DNA of 37,995 nucleotides from an uncultured Caulobacterales bacterium. GTDB taxonomy: Bacteria > Pseudomonadota > Alphaproteobacteria > Caulobacterales > Caulobacteraceae. The notes below the pieces were generated by a model. That model ran no database searches, was not told where the DNA came from, and saw only the letters and a program-made list of their open reading frames with translations. Numbering within the stretch: the first letter of the stretch is position 1; the number at the start of each line of letters is the position of its first letter. Shown piece by piece: positions 18,153 to 25,772 of this stretch. Location of the stretch: the NCBI GenBank assembly GCA_903900155.1, contig CAIUMD010000036.1, forward strand, positions 1 through 37,995, written 5' to 3'. A program made the translations under genes and the position numbers.

Positions 18153-19223
18153 TTAGCCGACGGGTTTCTCCAGCAGCAAGGCCTTGGTCAGGAAGGCGCG
18201 GTCTTCGCCGATCACCCGCAGGCCGGCGTCGGCGAACAGGGCGGCGAGATCGGTCCCGGCATAGCTGCCGTAGTACGGCTCGTGGAAATAGACCGGGAAG
18301 GCCTCCAGCAGGCGGGCCAGGTCCGGCGTGTCGGTCGGCTGCACCGAGTCCACGAAGACTAGCACGCCGCCAGGCTTGAGCACTCGGGCCAGACTGGCCG
18401 CCACGACGGGCCGAACGCGCGGCGGCAGCTCGTGGAAGAGATAGACGCAACTCACGGCGTCCAAAGTGGAATCCGCGAACGGCAAAGCTTCTGCATTAGC
18501 TTTGACGCCGCCGACGCCGGCCCGCTTGCGCGCTTCGACGAGGTAAGCCTCCGAGAGGTCCAGGCCGGCCATCGCCGCGCGCGGGAACGCCGCCTTCAAG
18601 TCCTTGAGGAAAGCGCCCGAACCACAGGCCACATCGAGGATTTTGGCGTCGCGGTGATCGCGGCCGCGCCAGTGCTTGGCCAGCAGCGACAGCCCCCGCC
18701 GACGCATCGCCCCGGCCGTACCGGAGAACAGCGCCTCGACCTGGGCGTCGTAACGACGAGCGCTTTCGGGCGTGAACCAGCCGCCGGACTGGTAGTGGAA
18801 GTTCTGGCGATAATAGTTTGGATAGGCTCGACTATCGACCGCATCTCTCACCTCGACGCCATCGCCTCGGCGGCGGCGCTGGTCGACCTCGAAGGCGTCG
18901 GCGATGAAGTCGGCGGCCTCTCGCAAGGCGACCGAGGGCCGGACCAGACCGTCCTCGACGGCGGGATAGAGACCGGCGGCGACGTCGCGGGCGTCCTTCT
19001 CGAACGCCTCCAGATAGGCCTTTCGGAGGGAGCCCTTCATGGCTGGCGCGGACTTGGGCGAAAAGCTGCGGGCCTGTTCGCCCCTGGTCGGGCGGGTCAG
19101 CGACCGAGCGAGGCTGCCGGTCGCCGTCCACCAGGCGGCCTTGACCATCGCCTTGGCCCGCTGGCCGGCGGCGTCGACCGTGAAAGCGCCCCTCGAGCGC
19201 TGCTCCCCTTTGGGCTCGTCCAT
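18153..19223 (-). CDS. Class I SAM-dependent methyltransferase with N-terminal extension
   Basis: The 356-residue product has a Rossmann methyltransferase domain from about residue 190. Motif I 'ILDVACGSGAFLKDL', an acidic end of strand 2 in 'AGLDLSEAYLVEARKRA', 'ANAEALPFADSTLDAVSCVYLFHELP' and 'ARVLKPGGVLVFVDS' are the usual motifs of methyltransferase family 11/25. The first ~185 residues are a basic, then helical, region with 'YPNYYRQNFHYQSGGWFTPESARRYD', which resembles the extension in methyltransferases of unknown substrate. It starts 8 nt after the rRNA methyltransferase stop, probably in one operon. The substrate cannot be named. Confidence 0.88.
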   Translation of the reverse strand: MDEPKGEQRSRGAFTVDAAGQRAKAMVKAAWWTATGSLARSLTRPTRGEQARSFSPKSAPAMKGSLRKAYLEAFEKDARDVAAGLYPAVEDGLVRPSVALREAADFIADAFEVDQRRRRGDGVEVRDAVDSRAYPNYYRQNFHYQSGGWFTPESARRYDAQVEALFSGTAGAMRRRGLSLLAKHWRGRDHRDAKILDVACGSGAFLKDLKAAFPRAAMAGLDLSEAYLVEARKRAGVGGVKANAEALPFADSTLDAVSCVYLFHELPPRVRPVVAASLARVLKPGGVLVFVDSVQPTDTPDLARLLEAFPVYFHEPYYGSYAGTDLAALFADAGLRVIGEDRAFLTKALLLEKPVG

Positions 19224-19231
19224 ACCCGTCC

Positions 19232-20473
19232 TCAGCGCGTGAACACCCCGACCAGCTCAATATGCGGCGACCAGACGAACTGGTCCACGGGCAGCACCTT
19301 CTCCAGACGGAAGCCGGCGTCGACCAGGGCGCGGGCGTCCTTGGCGAAGGTCGCCGGATTGCACGAGATGCTGACGACCTTGGCGACCTTGGACTTGGCG
19401 ATCTCGACCGTCTGCTCGGCCGCGCCGGCGCGCGGCGGGTCGATGACCACCACGTCGGTCTTGGCCAGCTCGGGGCTCAGCACCGGGCGTTTGACCAGGT
19501 CGCGGGCCTCGGCGTTGATCGGCTTCAGGCCTGGCGTCGGCCCGATCGCGGCCTTGAGGGCGGCGATGGCCGGCGGGCTCATCTCGGCGGCGTGGACCGC
19601 CCCGATCTCGGCCAGGCGGAAGGTGAAGGTGCCGACGCCGCAATAGAGGTCGGCGATGCGGGCGGCCCCTTGGGACTCGGCGACGGCGAAGTCGACCATC
19701 GCCCGCTCGGCCGCCGGCACGGCTTGCAGGAAGCTGCCCGGCGGCAGGGCCACGATGGCGGGACCCAGCTTCACCAACGGCTGGCGCGCGCCGTAGACGG
19801 TCTCGCCGGCCAGGGTCACGCGCGCGAAGTCGCCCTCGCCCGCCGCCATGGCCGCGCGCATGCGGGCGTCGGCCGACAGGCCTCCCGACTTTCGCTCGAC
19901 CCCGGTGACGTCGATGTCCAGGCCCGTGCCGGTCAGGGTCACGTGCAGGGTCGGCGCCGACTTGGGATGCTCCAGGAACGGCTCGGCCAGGCGCGCCAGG
20001 GCCGGCAGGGCGGCGATCAGGCGTGGGTCGGTGACAGGGCATTCCTCGATCGGCACGAGGTTCCAGGAGCGGCGCTCCTTGAAGCCCAGCTTGGCCCCGC
20101 CCTTCGCCTTCCGCGCATGCAGCGCCACCCGGCGGCGCGAAGCCGGCGGGGCGGCGAAGGTCGGCAGGATTTGCGTCTCCAGGCCTTCCATCGACAGCTG
20201 GACGCGGACCTGCTCGGCCTTCCAGCCGAGATAGGGCCCTGCCGCCCAGTGCTGCATCGCACAGCCGCCACAGTGGCCGAAGTGCTTGCAGACCGGATCT
20301 ACCCGTTCGGCGCTGGCCTTCAGGATTTCGGCGATCTCGCCGCGCGCGCCGTCCATCTTGGCCAGGATCGTTTCGCCCGGCAGGGTCAGGGGCACGAAGG
20401 CCGGCTTGCCGTCGGCAAAGCGGGCGAGACCGTCGCCCTGGGCGCCGATGGCGTTGATCGTCAGTTCTTGCAT
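19232..20473 (-). CDS. RlmD/TrmA-type 23S rRNA (uracil-C5) methyltransferase
   Basis: This family methylates C5 of a uracil in 23S rRNA (U1939 or U747 in E. coli) with SAM. The 413-residue protein begins with a short TRAM-like domain ('INAIGAQGDGLARFADGKPAFVPLTLPGE'). The [4Fe-4S] ligands follow in 'CKHFGHCGGC' with the fourth Cys in 'PIEECPVTDP'. The SAM site is 'IADLYCGVGTFTF', and 'VVIDPPRAGA' and the catalytic nucleophile Cys in 'SISCNPATFAKD' complete the set. The C-terminus ends 'DQFVWSPHIELVGVF', the usual family end. The exact target nucleotide is not determined from sequence. It is the first gene of a run that continues into the methyltransferase and acyltransferase genes. Confidence 0.93.
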   Translation of the reverse strand: MQELTINAIGAQGDGLARFADGKPAFVPLTLPGETILAKMDGARGEIAEILKASAERVDPVCKHFGHCGGCAMQHWAAGPYLGWKAEQVRVQLSMEGLETQILPTFAAPPASRRRVALHARKAKGGAKLGFKERRSWNLVPIEECPVTDPRLIAALPALARLAEPFLEHPKSAPTLHVTLTGTGLDIDVTGVERKSGGLSADARMRAAMAAGEGDFARVTLAGETVYGARQPLVKLGPAIVALPPGSFLQAVPAAERAMVDFAVAESQGAARIADLYCGVGTFTFRLAEIGAVHAAEMSPPAIAALKAAIGPTPGLKPINAEARDLVKRPVLSPELAKTDVVVIDPPRAGAAEQTVEIAKSKVAKVVSISCNPATFAKDARALVDAGFRLEKVLPVDQFVWSPHIELVGVFTR

Positions 20474-20717
20474 GGAGGTTCCAGTCGCATGCCTGCAGCA
20501 TGCTTAGGCGCCGTCCATACCCCAAAACCGGCGCTTGAGCGCGGACTTCGGACGATTTTCCGTGCGCGTGAACAAAACTGAATAGTCCGGTCAGGCGCCG
20601 TTCATGTTGGCGGGACCATGACTATATCAACGGATGGGCGTGGGCGGCCGACAGGTCGCCCCTAAAAAGACAGCTTCTCTCATGACCATGACCGCCTCGA
20701 AGAGCAGGACCTCCAAG

Positions 20718-21332
20718 ATGAAGACCGTGCTGGGCGTCACCGCCGCCCTCGTCTGCGGCGCGCTGGCGCCGACCCTGGCCCAAGCCCAGAGTTATGGGGC
20801 CCAATCGTATGGCGCGACGCCCTACGGCGGCGGCGCCTATAGCCAAGGCTACTACGACCCCTGCCGGCGCTCGACGACGCAGCGCGGCACGGGCGGCGGC
20901 CTGGCGGGCGCGGCGATCGGCGCGGGCATCGGCGGCGGCGTCGCCGCACACGGGGCCAAGACCGAAGGCGCCGTTCTGGGCGGCCTGCTGGGCGCGGTGA
21001 TCGGCTCGAACATCGGCAAGAATTCGGCCGCCTGCGCCCCGGGTCGCGCGCCGCCCCCGCCGCCGGCCGCCTATAACGACTCGTACGACTACGACCGCGG
21101 CTACCGCTCCAGCGCGTACGACGACGCCCGCCGCGACGCCGATCGCGACAGCTACTACGAGCGTTCGTACGAGCGCCGCGAAGGCTACCGGGTGAACGAG
21201 CGCGCCGGCCAGGCCGACGTCAACGGCTGCACCCTGGCCGAGAGCCCGATCTACCTGCCGGACGGCCGCACCCAGAAGCGTTTCGTGCGCGTCTGCCCGG
21301 ACGCCAACGGCAAGTACCAGGTCGTCGACTAA
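20718..21332 (+). CDS. Exported glycine-zipper envelope protein of unknown role
   Basis: The 204-residue product has a clean signal peptide ('MKTVLGVTAALVCGALAPTLAQA'). In-frame ATGs at 20682 and a possible start at 20634 exist, but the one at 20718 has AGGA 8 nt upstream and starts directly with the signal peptide. A Tyr/Gly/Ser-rich segment follows, then a glycine zipper ('LAGAAIGAGIGGGVAAHGAK' and 'LGGLLGAVIGSNIG') that is likely membrane-associated. A Tyr/Asp/Arg-rich linker ('YDYDRGYRSSAYDDARRDADRD') comes next, and a small C-terminal domain with two Cys ('NGCTLAESPIYLPDGR', 'VRVCPDANGKYQVVD') that may form a disulfide. It is probably an outer-membrane or periplasmic structural protein. 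Confidence 0.82.
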   Translation: MKTVLGVTAALVCGALAPTLAQAQSYGAQSYGATPYGGGAYSQGYYDPCRRSTTQRGTGGGLAGAAIGAGIGGGVAAHGAKTEGAVLGGLLGAVIGSNIGKNSAACAPGRAPPPPPAAYNDSYDYDRGYRSSAYDDARRDADRDSYYERSYERREGYRVNERAGQADVNGCTLAESPIYLPDGRTQKRFVRVCPDANGKYQVVD

Positions 21333-21357
21333 AATTCAGAGCACCTTGTGGAAGACG

Positions 21358-21390
21358 ATCGGCCGCTCCTATGGGGCGGCCGATTTCTTT
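21358..21390 (+). terminator. Intrinsic terminator overlapping the 3' end of tlyA
   Basis: Arms ATCGGCCGC (21358-21366) and GCGGCCGAT (21376-21384) enclose a 9-nt loop and are followed by TTCTTTT. It terminates the glycine-zipper gene 25 bp after its stop. The right arm is also the last codons of the convergent tlyA gene, so the two genes share these bases. Confidence 0.87.
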
Positions 21391-22112
21391 TGCGCCCAAA
21401 CCAGGCGCTCGACCTGGCCTTCGCCGCCGGTGATCGGGCTTTCGGCCAGGCCCTTCACCGACCAGCCCGAAGCCTCCAGGAAGGCGACAATCTCACGCTC
21501 GACGCGGGCGATGACCTCGAGGTCCTTCACCAGCCCGCCCTTGCCGACAAAGTCTCGGCCAGCCTCGAACTGCGGCTTGATCAGAGCGACGAGGTCCGCG
21601 CCCTGCTCGGCCAGAGCCAGCGCTGCCGGCAGGGCCTTGGTCAGCGAGATGAAGCTGACGTCGCTGACCACCAGCTGCGGCGCTTGCGGGAGGAGCGCGG
21701 CGTCCACCGCCCGCGCATCGACCCCCGACAGGTCCACGACCCGCGCATCGCCCTTCAGCCTGGCGTGCAGCTGATCGCGCCCGACATCGACCGCGAACAC
21801 CTTGGCCGCGCCGCGCGACAGCATCACCTCGGTGAAGCCCCCCGTGGACGCGCCGACATCAACCGCCACCCGGCCCTCGACCGCGACCGGCCAGAGGTCG
21901 AGCGCATGGACCAGCTTCAGCGCCCCGCGCCCCACCCACGGATGAGCGGCCTCGGCGACGATCTCAGCGTCTTCATCCACGGCGTCCGAGGCTTTGGAAA
22001 CGACGCGGTCGCCCACGCGCACCAAGCCGGCCTCGATCGCCGCGCGCGCCTTGGCGCGGCTGTCGAACATGCCGCGCTCCACCAGCAGGACATCGATACG
22101 TTTGCGGGTCAT
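21369..22112 (-). CDS. tlyA: TlyA-family rRNA 2'-O-methyltransferase
   Basis: TlyA enzymes methylate ribose 2'-O positions in 16S and/or 23S rRNA, although older annotations call them hemolysins. The 247-residue protein has an S4 RNA-binding domain at residues 1-65 ('KRIDVLLVERGMFDSRAKARAAIEAGLVRVGDRVV') followed by an FtsJ/RrmJ fold. The SAM site is 'AVDVGASTGGFTEVMLSRGA' (about 85-105), with 'VFAVDVGRDQLH', 'LVVSDVSFISL' and 'LIKPQFEAGRDFVGKGGLV' carrying the K-D-K-type catalytic residues. The gene is divergent from the amidase gene and convergent with the glycine-zipper gene, with which it shares a terminator stem. Confidence 0.94.
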   Translation of the reverse strand: MTRKRIDVLLVERGMFDSRAKARAAIEAGLVRVGDRVVSKASDAVDEDAEIVAEAAHPWVGRGALKLVHALDLWPVAVEGRVAVDVGASTGGFTEVMLSRGAAKVFAVDVGRDQLHARLKGDARVVDLSGVDARAVDAALLPQAPQLVVSDVSFISLTKALPAALALAEQGADLVALIKPQFEAGRDFVGKGGLVKDLEVIARVEREIVAFLEASGWSVKGLAESPITGGEGQVERLVWAQKKSAAP

Positions 22113-22205
22113 CGCCGCCCTCTAGCATGGGCTTGCGGCGCAGGTCTCTTCGGGTTCAACTGAACAGCGATCACCGGCGCGCAAGACGCCGATCACTTTG
22201 GGATT

Positions 22206-22226
22206 GAGCGTGGCGACGCCACGCTC
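22206..22226. promoter_or_regulatory. Perfect 9-bp dyad just upstream of the amidase ribosome site
   Basis: GAGCGTGGC (22206-22214) and GCCACGCTC (22218-22226) are exact inverted repeats around GAC. The dyad ends directly before the GGGGGGAGGAA ribosome site of the amidase gene (ATG at 22246). As RNA it would be a very stable hairpin next to the ribosome site; as DNA it could be an operator. Confidence 0.5.
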
Positions 22227-22245
22227 TGGGGGGAGGAAACAACCG

Positions 22246-23733
22246 ATGCGATTCACTCGTCGCGGCCTGATGGCCGCATCCGCCGCCGTGGCGGCCGCAT
22301 CCTCAGTGGAGGCAAAGCCCAAGACCATGTCCGCACCCGCGCCCTGGACCCCCGACGCCACCGAACTGGCCGGCCGCATCCGTCGCAAGGAGGTCAGCGC
22401 CGCCGAGGTGGTCGAGGACGCCATCCGCAAGGCCGAGGCCTTGCAGCCCCAGGTCGGGGCGATCGTCACCTCCGACTTCGACCGCGCCCTGGACAAGGCC
22501 AGGGCCGGCCAGCTGTCGGGACCGTTCGCCGGCGTGCCGTTCATGGTCAAGGACCTGGACCCCTACAAGGGCCTGCCCACCCGCAACGGCTCGCGTAGCG
22601 GCCTGCGCAGCCCGCCCGAGACCACGCAGACGCCCTATGTCGAGGCCTTCGACGCCGCCGGCTTCGTGGTGATCGGCAAGTCGGCGACGCCGGAATACGG
22701 CTTCCTGCCGACCACCGAGCCGATGGGCTTCCAGCCTACCCGTAATCCCTGGAACACCGCGCGCTCGTCGGGCGGCTCGTCCGGCGGCGCCGCGGCGGCC
22801 GTGGCCTCGGGCATGCTCCCGATCGCCCACGCCAGCGACGGCGGCGGCTCGATCCGCATCCCGGCCAGCAACTGCGGTCTCTTCGGCTTGAAGCCCTCGC
22901 GCGGCCGCATGCTGCAAGGCCGGCCCAGCACGCGCGGCATCGACATCTCGGTCTCACATGCCTTGAGCCACAGCGTCCGCGACTCGGCCGCTCTCTTCGC
23001 CGCCACCGAGCGCACCGGCGCCGACCAGGTGTTCAAGCCGGTGGGCGTGGTCACCGAACCGCTGAAGAAGAAGCTCAAGGTCGGCCTGATCATCCAGACC
23101 GGCACGGGCGTGGCGCCCGATCCCGAGGTGCAGGCCGCCGTCAACAACGCCGCTAAGCTGCTGGAAAGCCTGGGCCACAAGGTCGAGCCTACGACCTGGC
23201 CGATGGACGGCGGGCAGTTTGGCATGGACTTCACGGTGCTGTGGGCCAGCGGCGCGGCCGAGTTGGTCGCCGGGGTCGGCAAGGCCATGGGCCGCAAGCC
23301 CGATTCGACCGTGCTGGAGCCGTTCAGCCTGGGGATGGCCGAGCTGGTCGGCCAGCTGCCGCCCGGCGCCCTGCCCGCCGCCATCGAGCGCCTGAACGCC
23401 AACACCAAGGCCTATGACGCCTGGCTGACGAAGTACGACGTCATCCTGTCGCCGGTGCTGGGCAAGCCGCCGGTCGAGCTGGGTTATGTCGCCGGCTGGG
23501 TCCCGTTCCAGGAGTTGCAGTCGCGCCTCTTGACCTATGTCGGCTACACCCCGCTGCACAACGCCGCCGGGGCCCCGTCGATGAGCGTGCCCCTGCACTG
23601 GACCGCCGACGGCCTGCCGGTGGGCGTGCAGATCGCCGGGAGGGCGGGCGGCGAGGCCCTGCTGTTCCAGCTGGCCTATCAGCTGGAAGCCGCCCAGCCC
23701 TGGGCGCACAGGAAGCCCCCGACCAGCCTCTAA
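22246..23733 (+). CDS. Exported amidase of the amidase-signature family (6-aminohexanoate cyclic dimer hydrolase-like)
   Basis: This enzyme hydrolyses amide bonds with a Lys-cisSer-Ser triad. The 495-residue product has a Tat-like signal ('MRFTRRGLMAASAAVAAASS', two Arg before a hydrophobic stretch). The triad fits Lys102 ('FMVKDLD'), Ser178 ('SGGSSGGAAA') and Ser202 ('SDGGGSIRIPASN'); the spacings of 76 and 24 residues match the family. I chose the ATG at 22246 because of the strong GGGGAGG ribosome site and the signal peptide, rather than an upstream TTG at 22198. The C-terminal block 'AGAPSMSVPLHWTADGLPVGVQIAG' is typical. The overall pattern resembles cyclic-dimer hydrolases and general amidases, but the substrate is not known. 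Confidence 0.92.
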   Translation: MRFTRRGLMAASAAVAAASSVEAKPKTMSAPAPWTPDATELAGRIRRKEVSAAEVVEDAIRKAEALQPQVGAIVTSDFDRALDKARAGQLSGPFAGVPFMVKDLDPYKGLPTRNGSRSGLRSPPETTQTPYVEAFDAAGFVVIGKSATPEYGFLPTTEPMGFQPTRNPWNTARSSGGSSGGAAAAVASGMLPIAHASDGGGSIRIPASNCGLFGLKPSRGRMLQGRPSTRGIDISVSHALSHSVRDSAALFAATERTGADQVFKPVGVVTEPLKKKLKVGLIIQTGTGVAPDPEVQAAVNNAAKLLESLGHKVEPTTWPMDGGQFGMDFTVLWASGAAELVAGVGKAMGRKPDSTVLEPFSLGMAELVGQLPPGALPAAIERLNANTKAYDAWLTKYDVILSPVLGKPPVELGYVAGWVPFQELQSRLLTYVGYTPLHNAAGAPSMSVPLHWTADGLPVGVQIAGRAGGEALLFQLAYQLEAAQPWAHRKPPTSL

Positions 23734-23745
23734 GCTTGGGTTCGG

Positions 23746-23773
23746 TCGCGGACATGCTCCAGCATGTCCGCGA
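23746..23773. terminator. Perfect 13-bp palindrome after the amidase gene
   Basis: The 13-bp arm TCGCGGACATGCT (23746-23758) is repeated exactly inverted at 23761-23773 with CC between. It lies 13 bp past the amidase stop and at the broken end of the facing DUF1801 remnant, so it may terminate both strands. No T-run follows, and the 2-nt centre would need to open to form a loop. Confidence 0.5.
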
Positions 23774-23781
23774 TGCTCGGC

Positions 23782-23889
23782 CCCGAAGGTCTGGAGACAG
23801 AGCTTGCGGAGCCGGTCCAGCGCCGGGCGGCGCTCGGGCGCGACCTCCTGCATGAAGTCATCGACCGTCGCCGCCTTGGACTGGACCAT
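23782..23889 (-). pseudogene. 5' remnant of a DUF1801-domain gene
   Basis: Directly after the acyl-CoA synthetase stop (5-nt gap, AAGGA ribosome site) an ATG begins 'MVQSKAATVDDFMQEVAPER' and continues 'RPALDRLRKLCLQTFG', which looks like the first ~36 residues of a DUF1801 (YdhG-like) domain. The conserved remainder of the ~120-residue domain is missing. The frame runs on antisense into the amidase gene with no domain similarity, and the break coincides with the 13-bp palindrome at 23746-23773. It therefore looks like a decayed gene whose 3' part was lost. The match is by eye and moderate. Confidence 0.45.
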
Positions 23890-23894
23890 CTGGG

Positions 23895-25646
23895 CTATCC
23901 TTCGACGAACACCTTCTTGAGTTCGTTCTTCATGATCTTGCCATTGGCGTTGCGCGGCAAGGTCTCGGGCCAGAACACCACCTTGACCGGCACCTTGAAG
24001 GCCGCCAGACGATCAGCGACGAAGGCGCGCAGCTCGGCCTCGGTCGCCTGGGCGCCGGGCTTCAGGGTCACAACGGCCGCCGGCTCTTCGCCCAGCGTCT
24101 TGTGCGGGATGCCGACCAGGGCCGCGTCCATCACCGCCGGATGGTCGTAGAGGCAATTCTCGACCTCGATGCAGTAGATGTTCTCGCCGCCGCGGATCAG
24201 CATGTCCTTGGCGCGATCGATGATGAAGCAGAAGCCCTCGGCGTCCAGGCGCGCCAGATCGCCCGTGCGCACCCAGCCGTCGACGAAGGTGTCGGCGCTG
24301 GCTTCCGGCTTGTTCCAATAGCCGCGCACCACCTGTGGGCCCTTGCACCACAGCTCGCCCACATCGCCGATCGGCAGCTCGCGATACGGCTTTTCGATGG
24401 TCATGATCTTCAGGTCCGTCACCGGCACGGCGGGACCGCAGCTGTCGGGGCGGTTCTCATAGTCCTCGGCCGAGTTGCTGGTCGCGGTGGCCGAGGTCTC
24501 GGTCATGCCCCAGCCGTTGCCGGGTGAGGACTTGGGCCACAGCTCCTTGATCTTGCGCACCAGTTCCGGCGCCGACGGCGCGCCGCCATAGGCCACCGTC
24601 TCCAGCGACGACAGGTCGTAGTTCGGGCGCGAGGGGTGCTCGATGATCTGCCAGGCGATGGTCGGAACGCCGCCCATCTGGGTCAGCTTCTCGTCCTGGA
24701 TCAGCTGCATGGCCTTTTCGGGATCCCACTTGCGGATCATGGCCAGCTTGGCGCCCGCGAACAGCGAGGGGTTCAGCACGGCGAAGCAGCCCGTGGCGTG
24801 GAAGAACGGCACCGACAGCAGCGAGCCCTTCTGCGGCAGGCTGGGATCGGGCTGGGGCGGCGCTTCCCCGCGACGCAGGAAGGCGCGAGCCCCGGCCGCG
24901 GCGGCGGCGAAGATGTTGCTGTTGACGTTGCGATGCGTGCCGATCGCGCCCTTCGGCTTACCCGTGGTGCCCGAGGTGTAGAAGATCGTCGCGTCGTCGT
25001 CCGGCCCGATCGCGATGGTCGGCAGCGGCTTCTCGTCCAGCTTGATCCAGTCATTGGGGCAGCCGATCGCGCCCTCCAGCCGCTTGACGTACGGATGGGC
25101 GATCTCTTCCTTCGAACGGCTGACATAGACCCGCTTCAGCTCGGGACAGTGGTCGAAATGCTCGGCCATGCGCTCGAAGCGCTCGACGTCGACGATGGCG
25201 ACCTTGGCCCCGGAATCGACCAGGCCATACTCCAGTTCCGGCCCGGTCCACCAGGCGTTCAGCGGCGTGGCGATCGCGCCGATCGACAGCGCGCCATAGA
25301 AGGCCACCGGCCATTCGGGCAGGTTGCGCATGACGATGGCCACGCGGTCGCCCTTCTGGACGCCGGCGGCCTCCAGCTCGGCGGCCATGTGGGTGACGGC
25401 GCGGTAGAAGGCCTCGAAGCTGACCCGCTCGTCCTCGTGGACCAGGAAGATCTTCTCGCCGTGCGAGCGGCCGAAGGCGACGGTGTCGCGCAGCGTGGGG
25501 GGGGCGTTCTTCCAGGTCCGGGTCTTCACGCCCCGGATCTCCACCTCCTCCATCTCGCCGGGCGTGCCGGGCGCGGTGATCAGCGCATAGGCCTGCTGGA
25601 CGGACATCGCGGGCCACGGCGCGGGCTTGGAGGCGGCCTGGGTCAT
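23895..25646 (-). CDS. AMP-forming acyl-CoA synthetase
   Basis: The enzyme activates a carboxylic acid, probably a fatty acid, with ATP and then CoA. The 583-residue protein is full length. The P-loop 'IFYTSGTTGKPKGAIGTHRN' lies near residue 228, 'GWGMTETSATATSNS' is the acyl-adenylate motif A4/A5, 'GWVRTGDLARLDAEGF' and 'IDRAKDMLIRGGENIYCIEVE' cover the hinge, and the catalytic Lys is in 'LPRNANGKIMKNEL' near the C-terminus. The frame extends 66 bp further upstream, but 'MTQAASKPAPWPAMSVQQAY' at 25646 has a GAGGGAG ribosome site. With ETF-QO in the same window it could feed fatty-acid oxidation, but the chain length preferred is not visible. Confidence 0.93.
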   Translation of the reverse strand: MTQAASKPAPWPAMSVQQAYALITAPGTPGEMEEVEIRGVKTRTWKNAPPTLRDTVAFGRSHGEKIFLVHEDERVSFEAFYRAVTHMAAELEAAGVQKGDRVAIVMRNLPEWPVAFYGALSIGAIATPLNAWWTGPELEYGLVDSGAKVAIVDVERFERMAEHFDHCPELKRVYVSRSKEEIAHPYVKRLEGAIGCPNDWIKLDEKPLPTIAIGPDDDATIFYTSGTTGKPKGAIGTHRNVNSNIFAAAAAGARAFLRRGEAPPQPDPSLPQKGSLLSVPFFHATGCFAVLNPSLFAGAKLAMIRKWDPEKAMQLIQDEKLTQMGGVPTIAWQIIEHPSRPNYDLSSLETVAYGGAPSAPELVRKIKELWPKSSPGNGWGMTETSATATSNSAEDYENRPDSCGPAVPVTDLKIMTIEKPYRELPIGDVGELWCKGPQVVRGYWNKPEASADTFVDGWVRTGDLARLDAEGFCFIIDRAKDMLIRGGENIYCIEVENCLYDHPAVMDAALVGIPHKTLGEEPAAVVTLKPGAQATEAELRAFVADRLAAFKVPVKVVFWPETLPRNANGKIMKNELKKVFVEG

Positions 25647-25772
25647 ACGGAACTCCCTCGGTATCGACGTCGCGCCCTGTTTGACCGAGCGCGTTCGACG
25701 ACCAGAGAGCACAGCCGGAAGCCGGTTGTAAACATCCGTTTGACGCTAGGAGAACATTGATAAGTTACAACC

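Noticed and set aside
20596..20632. TTGGCG ... ACTATATC as a housekeeping promoter for the glycine-zipper gene
   Set aside because: The -10-like box fits the Caulobacter consensus, but the spacing between boxes is only 7 nt, shorter than the N10-14 expected.
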